The notes: a model not told the origin generated them from the letters alone. DNA of 64,000 bases from Galactobacter sp052108535 (GCA_052108535.1 JBQDZM010000001.1:1-64000); one strand, 5' to 3'; shown: positions 17,301 to 24,967, numbered from the stretch's first letter. Translations and numbers: made by a program.

Positions 17301-17746
17301 ACCCAGTCCTCGAAGAGGATCCTCGCTCCGACCACCACTGGCACCACGGCGCAGGCCACGAGCGCCGGAAGATAGTCGCGGAAGTACGGGTCAAGACCAT
17401 CCAGGCCACGACTGGCCAGGTTCGCGGCCTCCGCCTCGCCCTGCCGGGAGCCGGACGCCAAGCGGTGCCGCACCAAGTCGGAGCGCATCTGCTCCTTGAC
17501 GCCGAGTGCCGCCCGTTGGGCCAACACTCGGGTTCCCCAGCCTGCCAGGGCTCTGACGACGGCCCCCGAGAGTCCCCACCACAGCAGTGAGGAGAGATTC
17601 AGCTCGTGCCCGCCCGCCAAGGTGGCTAGGGCGTGCGCGAGCGCAGACATCAGGGCGATCAGGCCAGCCACCCGTGCCGCAGCCAGGGCGGAAAGCCCCA
17701 GCAACGCAGCACGGGTGGTGGTGCCCTCAGGCAGTTCAGGACGCAT
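14333..17746 (-). CDS. cydDC: Fused thiol reductant ABC exporter CydDC
   Basis: An 1137-residue fusion of CydD and CydC, which in most bacteria are separate. The first half has a six-helix membrane domain (about 10-290) and an ATPase with Walker A GPSGCGKST (about residue 355), signature LSPGERRR and Walker B LLLDEPTAHLD. An Ala/Ser-rich linker (about 530-600) joins to the second half, which repeats the layout: membrane domain and ATPase with GPSGSGKST (about residue 953), LSGGQRQR and VVVLDEPTAHLG. CydDC exports glutathione or cysteine and binds haem, and is needed to assemble cytochrome bd. It is the last gene of the cydA-cydB-cydDC operon, 9 bp after cydB. Confidence 0.92.
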   Translation of the reverse strand: MRPELPEGTTTRAALLGLSALAAARVAGLIALMSALAHALATLAGGHELNLSSLLWWGLSGAVVRALAGWGTRVLAQRAALGVKEQMRSDLVRHRLASGSRQGEAEAANLASRGLDGLDPYFRDYLPALVACAVVPVVVGARILFEDWVSALILVLTIPLVPIFMILIGLYTEDRVEQAQAGLDRLSKHLGELARGLPVLVGLRRADQQRAALAEVSERHRSTTMSTLRTAFLSAFALELISTISVAVVAVFIGVRLVHGSMGLEAGLLALMLAPECFAPLRDLGSAHHASEDGIAALHRVRDVLDEPVEPEAGTEDGARDGSVTVTNLSVARAGGRGGVGQVSFTAPPGGTTVLSGPSGCGKSTVLDVLAGSVRNGAEGATVSGTVTGVAVSRRVVVPQAPTFAAATAVAELELYAPGCDAVAHLSQLLPARLHRRRLERLSPGERRRVAVARGMARLEHLQAGTDAPVTLLLDEPTAHLDSRSAQRVRTLVARAADSGAVVIVATHDAELAAGASQRLHFGPDGLQAAPAARASATSGPHEGAGPDVTVDAVVPDGAGSGDAVASPSVASPSEAQSGRSGRGGRLRAALRLLPLRSGRLWVAVLAGAASVLAAAALSAVSGWLIVYAAQQPPMLYLMVAIVGVRFFGISRSVLRYCERLSSHDVVLRWASDLRVRLWDALGRDARGWNRLTRPGGALSTLIAEVDELRDALPRVLVPVPAAVLAGAGTLITIGILAPSAFGVALVAVVLGVLVVPVLVLVLERKAARDTASHRVAVADRTGRMLAAATDLSANHVGSWAAQRFGEADAAGAAALKRDAFGEGFGRAAATLVAGVAAVLAAWAGAGADPRLLALAVLLLLAWDEPFGMLSDAMRNVPVMAGMLRRVAPWISESEGRPERFEREQTDVGQSDPDQIDVEQIDGVAARELAAGYDAGPVFSHVSGESVPGRAWAVTGPSGSGKSTLVATLLGFLTPVAGEVRARRAGEWGPSAATGVAWCPQDGYVFDSTLRGNLALGRGVEDAPSEDEMIHALHRVGLGAWLAALPDGLDTRTGAGGSALSGGQRQRVAVARTLLARTGVVVLDEPTAHLGNDEGHELVTDVLTGGGPTALVLVTHAEDQAQRAATVTTLMGSRATV

Positions 17747-17755
17747 GTTTTAAGC

Positions 17756-18778
17756 TCAGACCACCGGTGTGACGGTGTGGGCCTCTGGCAGGTGGTGCCC
17801 CGAGAGCCGCTTGCGGAACACCCAGTAGCTCCACGCCTGATACACCAGGACAAGGGGAACGCCGATGCACGCCACGATGCTCATGAGTTTGAGCGTGTAG
17901 GGCGAGGAGGAGGCGTTCTCCACGGTGAGGTTGAACGCCGCATCGATCGTGGACGGCAAGACGACCGGGTAGGCGGCGCCGAAGATCGCGGCGACTCCAC
18001 CAAGCAGGAAGACGCCCAGGCCGATGAAGGCCCAGCCCTCACGACGCTTGGCGGCTGCCCGCCAGGCGAACACCACGGCGATGACGGCGACCACAAGGGC
18101 GGCCCAGGGCCACGCGACGTCGCCGCGAACCACCACGATGATGGCCCAGGCGGCCAGCGGGAGCACGGCCCAGGGCAGCGCCCTGGTCAGCCAGGCATCC
18201 GCGCGGTGGCGAACGTCGCCGTCGGTCTTCAGACCCAGGAAGGCCAGCGCCTGCACCAGGCAGAAGAGCACCACGCCCAGGCCGCCGATGATGGCGTAGC
18301 CGTTGAGCCAGACGAAGGCCCCGCCCACGCGGTCACCGTTGGCATCAAGGGGCAGTCCGGTGGTGGACAGCGCCAGCATCGCACCGACGCCGAAGGCTGC
18401 CACGAAGGAGCCAAGGCACAGGGCCCAGTCCCACCAGTGCCGGTTACGTTGCGAATGTGCCTTGCCGCGGTATTCCACGGCCACGGCCCGGAAGATCAGG
18501 CCGATCAGTACCAGGACCAGGGGCACGTAGAGCGCGGAGAACAGGGAGGCGTACCAGAGGGGGAACGCGGCGAAGGTCGCGCCACCAGCGGTGAGCAGCC
18601 ACACCTCGTTACCGTCCCAGACCGGGCCAATGGTGTTCAGGAGGAGGCGCTTGTCCTTCTCCGTTCGGGCGAACGGCTTCATGAGCATCCCGACGCCAAG
18701 GTCGAAGCCCTCCAGGAAGAGGTAGCCCGTCCAGAGCACCGCGATGAGGATGAACCAGAGAGTAGGAAGGAATTCCAT
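17756..18778 (-). CDS. cydB: Cytochrome bd ubiquinol/menaquinol oxidase subunit II
   Basis: A 340-residue integral membrane protein with about nine transmembrane segments. It has the typical CydB start MEFLPTLWFILIAVLWTGYLFLEGFDLGVGML and the WDGNEVWLLTAGGATFAAFP motif conserved in the family. Together with CydA it forms the bd-type quinol oxidase, which reduces oxygen with high affinity. It lies 36 bp downstream of cydA and 9 bp before cydDC, clearly in the same operon. Confidence 0.95.
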   Translation of the reverse strand: MEFLPTLWFILIAVLWTGYLFLEGFDLGVGMLMKPFARTEKDKRLLLNTIGPVWDGNEVWLLTAGGATFAAFPLWYASLFSALYVPLVLVLIGLIFRAVAVEYRGKAHSQRNRHWWDWALCLGSFVAAFGVGAMLALSTTGLPLDANGDRVGGAFVWLNGYAIIGGLGVVLFCLVQALAFLGLKTDGDVRHRADAWLTRALPWAVLPLAAWAIIVVVRGDVAWPWAALVVAVIAVVFAWRAAAKRREGWAFIGLGVFLLGGVAAIFGAAYPVVLPSTIDAAFNLTVENASSSPYTLKLMSIVACIGVPLVLVYQAWSYWVFRKRLSGHHLPEAHTVTPVV

Positions 18779-18814
18779 TGTTCGTGTCTTCTCTTAACTC
18801 GTCTCGGATACCGG

Positions 18815-20416
18815 TCAGTAGGCGAACGCCAGGACGTCGCCGTCCTTGTCGTGTTTGTCGCCGGACTGGCCGTCCTCGTTGTCATCGTCGTGGGCTAGCT
18901 CCGGCATGGCCGCCGGAACGCCACCGCGGATGTAACGCAGCAGGTAGACCACTTCGGCGACGGCCAGGGCGCCGTAGACCAGGGTCAGGGCGATGAGCGA
19001 GAAGAGCATCTCCCCACCGGAGACCCCTGGCGAAACGGCAGCGGCCGTGAACATGAAAACACCATCGATGCCGGAGGGATCCGGATTGGGTGCCACCACG
19101 AAGGGCTGGCGGCCCATCTCGGTGAAGATCCAGCCCGCCGAGTTGGCTGCGAAAGGAGCAAACACGGAGAGAACGGCCAGGCGGGACAGCCACCGCTTGT
19201 CCGGGACGGTGCCCTTGCGGGTGAGGATCAGGGCGAGTGCGGCAGCGAGGGCGCCCAGGCCACCGAAGGTGATCATGAGGCGGAAGCCCCAGTACGTGAC
19301 ACCCATGATGGGCTGGTAGTCGATCTCCTTGCCGGCCTGGTCGCCGTACTTGGGATCGTCCGGGATGTGGGTTCCGTACTTTTCCTGATACTCCGGGATC
19401 AGCGTGTTCACGCCGTCCACCGGGGTGGTGAAGTCCTCGTGCGCCAGGAAGGAGAGGAGGCCGGGGATCTCCAGGGCGGTGGTCACGTTGTCGCACGTGG
19501 CCTTATCCCCGCCCACTTGGAAGGAGAACACGGAGAACGAGGTGCCGTCGTGGCAGGCGGCCTCGGCGGAGGCCATCTTCAGTGGCTGCTGCTGAATCAT
19601 CAACTGTGCCTGGGCGTGGCCGGAGAAGGCCACTCCAAGGAAGGCCACCAGGGCCACCCAGCCGCCCAGCCGCACGGACTTGAACCACACTTTGTGGTCC
19701 ACTTCGTCGCGCCCCTTGCCCAGCTTCGGGTCGCTGCCGACGATCACGCGGCCCTTGGCGTCCACGGTGTCGATGCCAGCGCGACGCCGACGGAAGAGGT
19801 GGAACCAGCCGATCCCGAGCAGGAAGCCGCCGCCCACGGCCAGGGCGCCGAAGATCGTGTGGATGAAGGTGACGATGGCGGTGTTGTTCGTGAAAACGGC
19901 CCAGGCATCCGTCATCACCGCACGGCCGTCAATCAGTTCCACACCGACCGGATGCTGCATCCAGGAGTTGGCCACCAGGATGAAGTACGCGGAGAGCGTG
20001 GACGCGGCGACTGCGAACCAGAGCGCGGTCAGGTGGATGCCCTTAGGTAAGCGCTTCCAGCCGAAAATCCAGACGCCCAGGAACGTGGATTCCACGAAGA
20101 ACGCCAGGAGGGCCTCCATGGCCAGCGGGGCTCCGAAGACGTCTCCGACGAAGCGGGAGTACTCGCTCCAGGCCATACCGAACTGGAATTCCTGGACGAT
20201 GCCGGTGGCGACGCCCAGGGCGAAGTTGATGAGGAAGAGCTTCCCCCAGAACTTGGTCATACGCAGCCAGGCTTCGTTGCCCGTGCGGACCCAGATGGTC
20301 TGGAGGGTGGCGACGAGCAGGCCGAGGCCGATCGTCAGGGGGACCATGAGGAAGTGGTACACGGTGGTGATACCGAACTGCCATCGTCCGATCAGGAGTG
20401 GATCCAAGGCGTCCAT
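18815..20416 (-). CDS. cydA: Cytochrome bd oxidase subunit I
   Basis: The protein has 533 residues from ATG 20416, which has GGGAGCG about 8 nt upstream. The frame opens further up, but that translation is not CydA-like. Visible family marks: GRWQFGITTVYHFLMVPLTIG with the high-spin haem ligand His21, FIHTIFGALAVGGGF (second haem His), FRLMITFGG (Met ligand of haem b558) and the GRQPF quinol-site motif. The tail is acidic. First gene of cydA-cydB-cydDC. Its upstream region is shared with divergent blaI and holds three BlaI-type palindromes, so repression by BlaI is predicted. Confidence 0.95.
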   Translation of the reverse strand: MDALDPLLIGRWQFGITTVYHFLMVPLTIGLGLLVATLQTIWVRTGNEAWLRMTKFWGKLFLINFALGVATGIVQEFQFGMAWSEYSRFVGDVFGAPLAMEALLAFFVESTFLGVWIFGWKRLPKGIHLTALWFAVAASTLSAYFILVANSWMQHPVGVELIDGRAVMTDAWAVFTNNTAIVTFIHTIFGALAVGGGFLLGIGWFHLFRRRRAGIDTVDAKGRVIVGSDPKLGKGRDEVDHKVWFKSVRLGGWVALVAFLGVAFSGHAQAQLMIQQQPLKMASAEAACHDGTSFSVFSFQVGGDKATCDNVTTALEIPGLLSFLAHEDFTTPVDGVNTLIPEYQEKYGTHIPDDPKYGDQAGKEIDYQPIMGVTYWGFRLMITFGGLGALAAALALILTRKGTVPDKRWLSRLAVLSVFAPFAANSAGWIFTEMGRQPFVVAPNPDPSGIDGVFMFTAAAVSPGVSGGEMLFSLIALTLVYGALAVAEVVYLLRYIRGGVPAAMPELAHDDDNEDGQSGDKHDKDGDVLAFAY

Positions 20417-20481
20417 GCGGGACGCTCCCTTCTCACAAGAGTTGAGTGATGAGGTCGTACACGTGGGTGCCCACGACCGAG

Positions 20482-20498
20482 TTCTACGATACGTAGAA
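20482..20498. promoter_or_regulatory. BlaI-type operator 1
   Basis: A 17-bp palindrome, TTCTACG-ata-CGTAGAA, in the cydA/blaI divergent promoter region. BlaI/MecI dimers bind short palindromes with TAC...GTA half-sites; this matches that form. Its centre is 25 bp from operator 2. Binding is inferred. Confidence 0.7.
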
Positions 20499-20505
20499 AC
20501 CACCA

Positions 20506-20524
20506 CTTCTACAAAATGTAGAAG
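20506..20524. promoter_or_regulatory. BlaI-type operator 2
   Basis: A perfect 19-bp palindrome, CTTCTACA-aaa-TGTAGAAG, the longest of the three. Spacing to its neighbours (25 and 24 bp) would place bound dimers on nearly the same DNA face. Confidence 0.72.
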
Positions 20525-20531
20525 TCAGTTC

Positions 20532-20546
20532 TCTACGTCACGTAGA
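20532..20546. promoter_or_regulatory. BlaI-type operator 3
   Basis: A 15-bp palindrome, TCTACG-tca-CGTAGA, the copy nearest blaI. With the other two it spans about 65 bp that must contain or adjoin the cydA promoter. Confidence 0.68.
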
Positions 20547-20620
20547 ACAAAACGGATTTGGCGACTAAGATGGTGCCAAATCCAGTTCCCGCCGCGACCC
20601 GGCCGGGACCCGACAACAGC

Positions 20621-20680
20621 AGCACTTCTCAACATAGTGCCTCTCAACACAGCACTTCTCAACACAGCACTTCTCAACAC
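20621..20680 (+). repeat. Four tandem 15-bp repeats in the blaI leader
   Basis: The unit AGCACTTCTCAACAC occurs at 20621, 20636, 20651 and 20666. Units 3 and 4 are identical, unit 1 differs by one base and unit 2 by two or three. The array ends directly before the AAGGA ribosome site of blaI. It shows no coding logic and is separate from the palindromic operators. Confidence 0.85.
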
Positions 20681-20694
20681 AAGGACTTGATTCA

Positions 20695-21081
20695 ATGGCA
20701 GCACTGGGCGACCTCGAGCGCAATGTCATGGACCTGCTCTGGGACCACGAGCATCCCGTCACCGCATCCGAGGTCCGTGACGACCTCGCCAGCAGCGGCT
20801 CCGAGAAGACCCTTGCCGTCACCACCGTGTTGACCGTTCTCTCCCGGTTGGAGAAGAAGGGCCTGGTCACCCGCGAACGCCAGACCCGCCCGCACATCTA
20901 CCGCACCACGGCCACCCGCGAGGAACACACCGTGAAGCTCATGGAGGATGCCCTGGGCACCGCCTCAGATCGTGAGGCCGTTCTGGTCCGCTTCGCCGGC
21001 GCCATCTCCGAGGGCGACGCCGCTGCACTGCGCCGCATCCTGGACACCCGCAGCGACAACCTGGAGACCGCTACCAAGTAA
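20695..21081 (+). CDS. blaI: BlaI/MecI/CopY family transcriptional repressor
   Basis: A 128-residue winged-helix protein with the BlaI layout: LGDLERNVMDLLWDHEHPVTASEVRDDL (helices 1-2), KTLAVTTVLTVLSRLEKKGLVTRERQTRPHIYRTT (recognition helix and wing), then a C-terminal dimerisation helix region. In staphylococci and mycobacteria BlaI represses beta-lactamase genes and is released by proteolysis linked to an M56 peptidase. Here the M56 gene follows 30 bp downstream and no beta-lactamase is near. The divergent neighbour is the cytochrome bd operon, with three BlaI-like operators between. ATG 20695 has AAGGA about 9 nt upstream. Confidence 0.9.
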   Translation: MAALGDLERNVMDLLWDHEHPVTASEVRDDLASSGSEKTLAVTTVLTVLSRLEKKGLVTRERQTRPHIYRTTATREEHTVKLMEDALGTASDREAVLVRFAGAISEGDAAALRRILDTRSDNLETATK

Positions 21082-21111
21082 GCGCAGCTGCGCGGCGGTA
21101 AACTCGAGGTC

Positions 21112-22098
21112 GTGCTGACGACCTCCTGGCTGCTGGCCGCGCTGGCCGTGGCCCTCGCGTGGCCGGTCCCCGTTCTCCTCTCCCGGGCCAAGTGGCCCTC
21201 CCGCTCCCCCGTGGCAGCGATGCTCCTATGGCAGGGCGTGGCCCTGGCCGGTGGCCTGTCCATGATCGGCGCCTTCCTCACCTGGGGTCTGGCCCCCGCC
21301 GGACACGGCCTGGTTCCCGCCCTCATCGATTTCGCTGCCGCCGTAGTGGGAGGAAAACCCTTCCCCGACCTCACCCTCATCCACGTCTTTGCGCTCTCCG
21401 TCGCTGGGCTGCTCAGCCTTCAATTGCTGCTGACTCTGGTCCGCAGCTCCTGGCGGCTGCACCGACACCGAGCCAAGCACCGAGAGATGCTCTCCCTCTT
21501 GGCCCGCTCCCACACCGACGCCGCCCACCCCGGCACCCTGGTGATCCAACATTCCACTCCCGCCGCCTACTGCCTGCCCGGGTCAGGGTCGGTCACGGTG
21601 CTGACCTCCGGACTCATCGGCGAACTCAGCGCGGCCGAACTCCGTGCCGTCCTCGCCCACGAATCCGCACATCTGACCCAGCGGCACGACCTGCTGCTCC
21701 TGGCCTTCACGTCGTGGCAGGCCGCGCTCCCCTGGCTTCCCACCACCCGCCTGGCGCTGAGCGCCGTGGGGGAACTCGTCGAGGAACTGGCCGACGACGC
21801 GGCGCTACGCAGTGCCTCCCGCACCGATCTGCTCGGCGCCCTCGCGGTGGTCGCCGCGGGCGCCACCCCCGCCCAGGCGCGGAACGCGCCATCTGAGGCC
21901 GCGCCGTCGGGCATCATCTCCAGCCCCGACGCGGTGCAGGGCAGCCTCTCCGAGACCCTGTCCTCCGCACGCCTCCAGCGCCTCTTCACGCCCGTTGATC
22001 CGCTCCCTAAGTGGGGCACGGCCACCGTGGTGGCCTGCGGCGTTGCGCTGGTGGCCGCGCCCACCGGCGCCCTGCTTGCCGCCGGTTGGGGCGGCTGA
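21112..22098 (+). CDS. M56 family (BlaR1-like) membrane metallopeptidase without a sensor domain
   Basis: A 328-residue protein, GTG start with GAGG upstream. There are three hydrophobic segments in the first 125 residues, then a zinc-protease domain with the HExxH motif in LAHESAHLTQRHD (His183, Glu184, His187) and a downstream EELADDAALR that supplies the third ligand. A last hydrophobic segment is at the C-terminus. Unlike staphylococcal BlaR1 it lacks the extracellular penicillin-binding domain, so it probably senses something other than beta-lactams, or relays another signal. Its likely role is to relieve BlaI repression. It converges with parE, separated by 3 bp. Confidence 0.85.
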   Translation: MLTTSWLLAALAVALAWPVPVLLSRAKWPSRSPVAAMLLWQGVALAGGLSMIGAFLTWGLAPAGHGLVPALIDFAAAVVGGKPFPDLTLIHVFALSVAGLLSLQLLLTLVRSSWRLHRHRAKHREMLSLLARSHTDAAHPGTLVIQHSTPAAYCLPGSGSVTVLTSGLIGELSAAELRAVLAHESAHLTQRHDLLLLAFTSWQAALPWLPTTRLALSAVGELVEELADDAALRSASRTDLLGALAVVAAGATPAQARNAPSEAAPSGIISSPDAVQGSLSETLSSARLQRLFTPVDPLPKWGTATVVACGVALVAAPTGALLAAGWGG

Positions 22099-22101
22099 CG
22101 C

Positions 22102-24207
22102 TCAGGCGTCGATGGAAGCCTTATCCAGGCGGTGTGCCGACGTGATGAGGAAATCCTTACGGGGGGCCACGTCGGAACCCATGAGCAGGTCGAAGACGCG
22201 GTCGGCACTGCCGGCCTCCTCCATCCGGACGCGACGCAGCGTGCGGGTGGCAGGGTCCATGGTGGTCTCAGCCAGCTGATCCGCGTCCATCTCACCCAGG
22301 CCCTTGTAGCGCTGGATGGGTTCCTTGTAATTCAGGCCCTCCTGCGCCAAGCGAGCCAGGACCTTGTGCAGCTCCGGCTCGGAGTACGTGTAGATCATCT
22401 CGTTGGGTTTGCCGCGCTTGACGACCTCCACCCGATGCAGAGGCGGAACCGCCGCGTAGACCCGGCCGTCCTCGATCATGGGGCGCATGTAGCGGAAGAA
22501 GAGCGTCAGCAGCAGCGTGCGGATGTGGGCACCGTCCACGTCGGCATCCGTCATCAGGATGATCTTGTGATACCTGGCGGCGGAGAGGTCAAAGGTCCGC
22601 CCGGACCCCGCACCGACCACCTGGATGATGGCCCCGCACTCGGCGTTGGAGAGCATGTCAGCCACCGAGGCCTTCTGCACATTGAGGATCTTCCCTCGCA
22701 GGGGCAGCAGCGCCTGGAACTCAGAGGAGCGCGCAAGCCTGGCGGTGCCCAAAGCGGAGTCGCCCTCCACGATGAACAGCTCCGAACGTTCAACGTCCTT
22801 GCTGCGGCAGTCGGCCAGCTTGGCCGGCAGCGACGAGGACTCCAACGCCGTCTTGCGCCGCTGCGTCTCCCGGTGCTTGCGCGCCGAGAGCCTGGTCTTC
22901 ATCTCATTGACGACCTTCTCAAGCACCAGTGTGGATTCGGCCTTCTGGGCGCGGCCCGTGGCAGCCAGCCGCTCCCCCACCTGCTTGGCGATGATCTTGG
23001 AGACGATCTGACGCACCGCTGGTGTCCCGAGCACCTCCTTGGTCTGCCCCTCGAACTGCGGCTCCGCCAAGCGCACGGTGAGCACGGCCGTGAGGCCAGC
23101 CAGCACATCGTCCTTCTCCGGCTTAGTGTCCCCGGCCTTCAGTTTGCGGGCGTTATCCTTCACGGCCTCACGGATGGACTTCAGCAACCCCTGCTCAAAA
23201 CCGGCCAAGTGGGTGCCACCCTTGGGCGTGGCGATGATGTTGACGAAGGTGCGCAGGGTGGCGTCGTAGCCCGTGCCCCAGCGCAGGGCCACATCCACCT
23301 CGCAGCTGCGTTCCACCTCGGTGACCTTGGAATGACCGTGCTTGTCTAGCACGGGGACAGTCTCGGTGAAACTCCCTGTGCCCTGAATCCGCCACACCTC
23401 GGTGGCCTTGGCATCCGGCGCCAGGAACTCGACGAACTCGGCGATACCGCCGTCGTATTGCAGGGTTTCCTCGGTGACCGGCTGCCGCACACCGTCGCTG
23501 CCTGGTAGCCGACGAGCGTCCTTCAGGGAAAATCGCAGGCCCGGGACCAGGAAAGCGGTCTGGCGGGCGCGGCGGGTCAAGGCGTTCAGGTCGAATTCGG
23601 CGTCGGGGGTGAAAATCTGCTGGTCGGCCCAATAGCGCACCCGGGTTCCAGTCACGCCCCGTTTGGCCTTGCCCACCACGTCCAGTTCGTGGGCCTCGGT
23701 GAACTCGGAGAACGGCGCGTCCGGGGTGGGACGTCCGGAGTCCTCGAAGCGGCCGGGCACACCGTGCTTGAACTGCATCTGGTAGGTCTTGCCGCCTCGA
23801 TCCACCTGGACGTCCAGGCGGGCGGAGAGCGCGTTCACCACCGAGGCACCCACACCGTGCAGGCCGCCGGAGGCCGTGTAAGAACCGCCGCCGAACTTGC
23901 CGCCTGCATGCAGTTTCGTGAAGACCACCTCGACACCAGAAAGTCCGGTGCGCGGCTCGATGTCCACGGGGATGCCGCGCCCCTCATCGGAGACCTCCAC
24001 CGACCCGTCGGGATGCAACACGACGCCGATATTCTGCCCATTGCCGGCCAAGGCCTCGTCCACCGAGTTGTCGATGACCTCCCAGAGGCAGTGCATGAGG
24101 CCGCGGCCATCGGTGGAGCCGATGTACATACCGGGACGCTTCCGTACCGCCTCCAGTCCTTCGAGGACCGAGAGATGGCGGGCGTCGTAGTCCGAGCGGG
24201 GGCTCAT
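22102..24207 (-). CDS. parE: DNA topoisomerase IV subunit B
   Basis: A 701-residue type IIA topoisomerase ATPase subunit. The GHKL domain shows EVIDNSVDEALAG, DEGRGIPVD and GGLHGVGASVVNAL. The transducer domain follows. The TOPRIM domain has FIVEGDSALGTA and MTDADVDGAHIRTLLLT, and the C-terminal RYKGLGEMDADQL motif is present. Partner of ParC (7364-10141); the two are separated by 12 kb and on opposite strands. It lacks the long insertion of Gram-negative GyrB. Start ATG 24207 gives the usual MSPRSDYDARHLSVLEGLEAVRKRP N-terminus. Distinguishing ParE from GyrB rests on its pairing with the ParC-like partner and on length. Confidence 0.92.
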   Translation of the reverse strand: MSPRSDYDARHLSVLEGLEAVRKRPGMYIGSTDGRGLMHCLWEVIDNSVDEALAGNGQNIGVVLHPDGSVEVSDEGRGIPVDIEPRTGLSGVEVVFTKLHAGGKFGGGSYTASGGLHGVGASVVNALSARLDVQVDRGGKTYQMQFKHGVPGRFEDSGRPTPDAPFSEFTEAHELDVVGKAKRGVTGTRVRYWADQQIFTPDAEFDLNALTRRARQTAFLVPGLRFSLKDARRLPGSDGVRQPVTEETLQYDGGIAEFVEFLAPDAKATEVWRIQGTGSFTETVPVLDKHGHSKVTEVERSCEVDVALRWGTGYDATLRTFVNIIATPKGGTHLAGFEQGLLKSIREAVKDNARKLKAGDTKPEKDDVLAGLTAVLTVRLAEPQFEGQTKEVLGTPAVRQIVSKIIAKQVGERLAATGRAQKAESTLVLEKVVNEMKTRLSARKHRETQRRKTALESSSLPAKLADCRSKDVERSELFIVEGDSALGTARLARSSEFQALLPLRGKILNVQKASVADMLSNAECGAIIQVVGAGSGRTFDLSAARYHKIILMTDADVDGAHIRTLLLTLFFRYMRPMIEDGRVYAAVPPLHRVEVVKRGKPNEMIYTYSEPELHKVLARLAQEGLNYKEPIQRYKGLGEMDADQLAETTMDPATRTLRRVRMEEAGSADRVFDLLMGSDVAPRKDFLITSAHRLDKASIDA

Positions 24208-24492
24208 ACTGGTGCGGGTTCCTTACCTTGTGAACGTGCTGGTCCATGCGCACCACTCCCCGAAGCACGGGATGCTGATGGGCGCGGGCCACGGACAACT
24301 TCCTTACGAGTTTAGTCGGCCGAAGGTAGCGGAGCCGGGAACCCGTGCGGCGAAACCGAGTCTCACCTCTCATCCCGTACGCCGGAAGTGAAATCCTCGT
24401 TGAATCGGGCATGAACAGGGGGTTCCGCATGGTTGTATTGGGTACATCGACCCAGCGAGGTGGGGTCGAAACCGAGACTTCAGGAGGCGTTC
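24208..24492. other. Divergent intergenic region between parE and the DUF7455 gene
   Basis: 285 bp with no supported ORF. It should hold promoters for both genes. No strong SigA-type -35/-10 pair, hairpin or repeat stood out. Confidence 0.4.
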
Positions 24493-24705
24493 ATGCCAGC
24501 GACCGCAACCCGCGAACTGACCACCCTGGACCGCTGCGACCGCTGCGGTGCCCAGGCCTACGTTCGAGCAACCTTGGCGTCCACCGGTGGCCAGCTCTTC
24601 TTCTGCGCCCACCACGCTCGCGATGTCGAGGACAACCTGCGGCCCTCCACCTCAGAGTGGCTGGACGAATCCTCCAGCCTCAACGAGCGCCCCTCCGCGG
24701 ACTGA
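24493..24705 (+). CDS. DUF7455 family small Cys/His-rich protein
   Basis: The protein has 70 residues from ATG 24493, which has AGGAGG 5 nt upstream; the longer in-frame opening at 24433 has no ribosome site. The core LTTLDRCDRCGAQAYVRATL...GGQLFFCAHHARDVEDNL is recognisable as the small actinobacterial family DUF7455. Two Cys (CDRC), one more Cys and a His pair (CAHH) suggest a single zinc site. Function is unknown. The gene is monocistronic, near sigA in many relatives, and ends before a strong terminator. Confidence 0.85.
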   Translation: MPATATRELTTLDRCDRCGAQAYVRATLASTGGQLFFCAHHARDVEDNLRPSTSEWLDESSSLNERPSAD

Positions 24706-24772
24706 ACTGGGACTGAACGGCAGGCTGAGCTGAGGCTGAACCGGCCGTAACGCCAAGGCCAGCTGTCACGCC

Positions 24773-24808
24773 AAGAGCCCGGCACCCCACCAGGGGTGCC
24801 GGGCTCTT
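24773..24808. terminator. Hairpin terminator after the DUF7455 gene
   Basis: A 16-bp perfect stem (24773-24788 with 24793-24808) and a 4-nt loop. It has AA on the left and TT on the right, so it can work in both directions between the convergent DUF7455 and sigA genes. Confidence 0.85.
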
Positions 24809-24869
24809 GTGCTCTTCTCATGCAGCCGAACTGTTATGCCGCAACACATTCTGCGGTGGTCTGACACAA

Positions 24870-24903
24870 GCGTCGGTGTGGATCAGGTGATCCACACCGA
24901 CGC
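24870..24903. terminator. Hairpin terminator after sigA
   Basis: A 16-bp perfect stem (24870-24885 with 24888-24903) around GG, 64 bp past the sigA stop. On the minus strand the stem is followed by a short T-rich tract (TTGTGT). It probably ends the sigA transcript. Confidence 0.7.
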
Positions 24904-24967
24904 ACGTGCATCAGCACCGACCGGTGTCGCCAGTCAGTCCGGGTTGCTACTCAGTCCGGGTCGCCGC

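Noticed and set aside
20621..20680. CRISPR array or coding repeat (the frame reads NTALL repeats)
   Set aside because: Units are 15 bp without spacers, and the apparent frame belongs to an antisense shadow of cydA running into the promoter.
20695..22098. Classical beta-lactam resistance regulator pair
   Set aside because: The M56 protein has no penicillin-binding sensor domain and there is no beta-lactamase or PBP gene nearby.
22132..23349. A 405-codon frame antisense to parE
   Set aside because: Mirror frame, with no ribosome site and no recognisable protein features.
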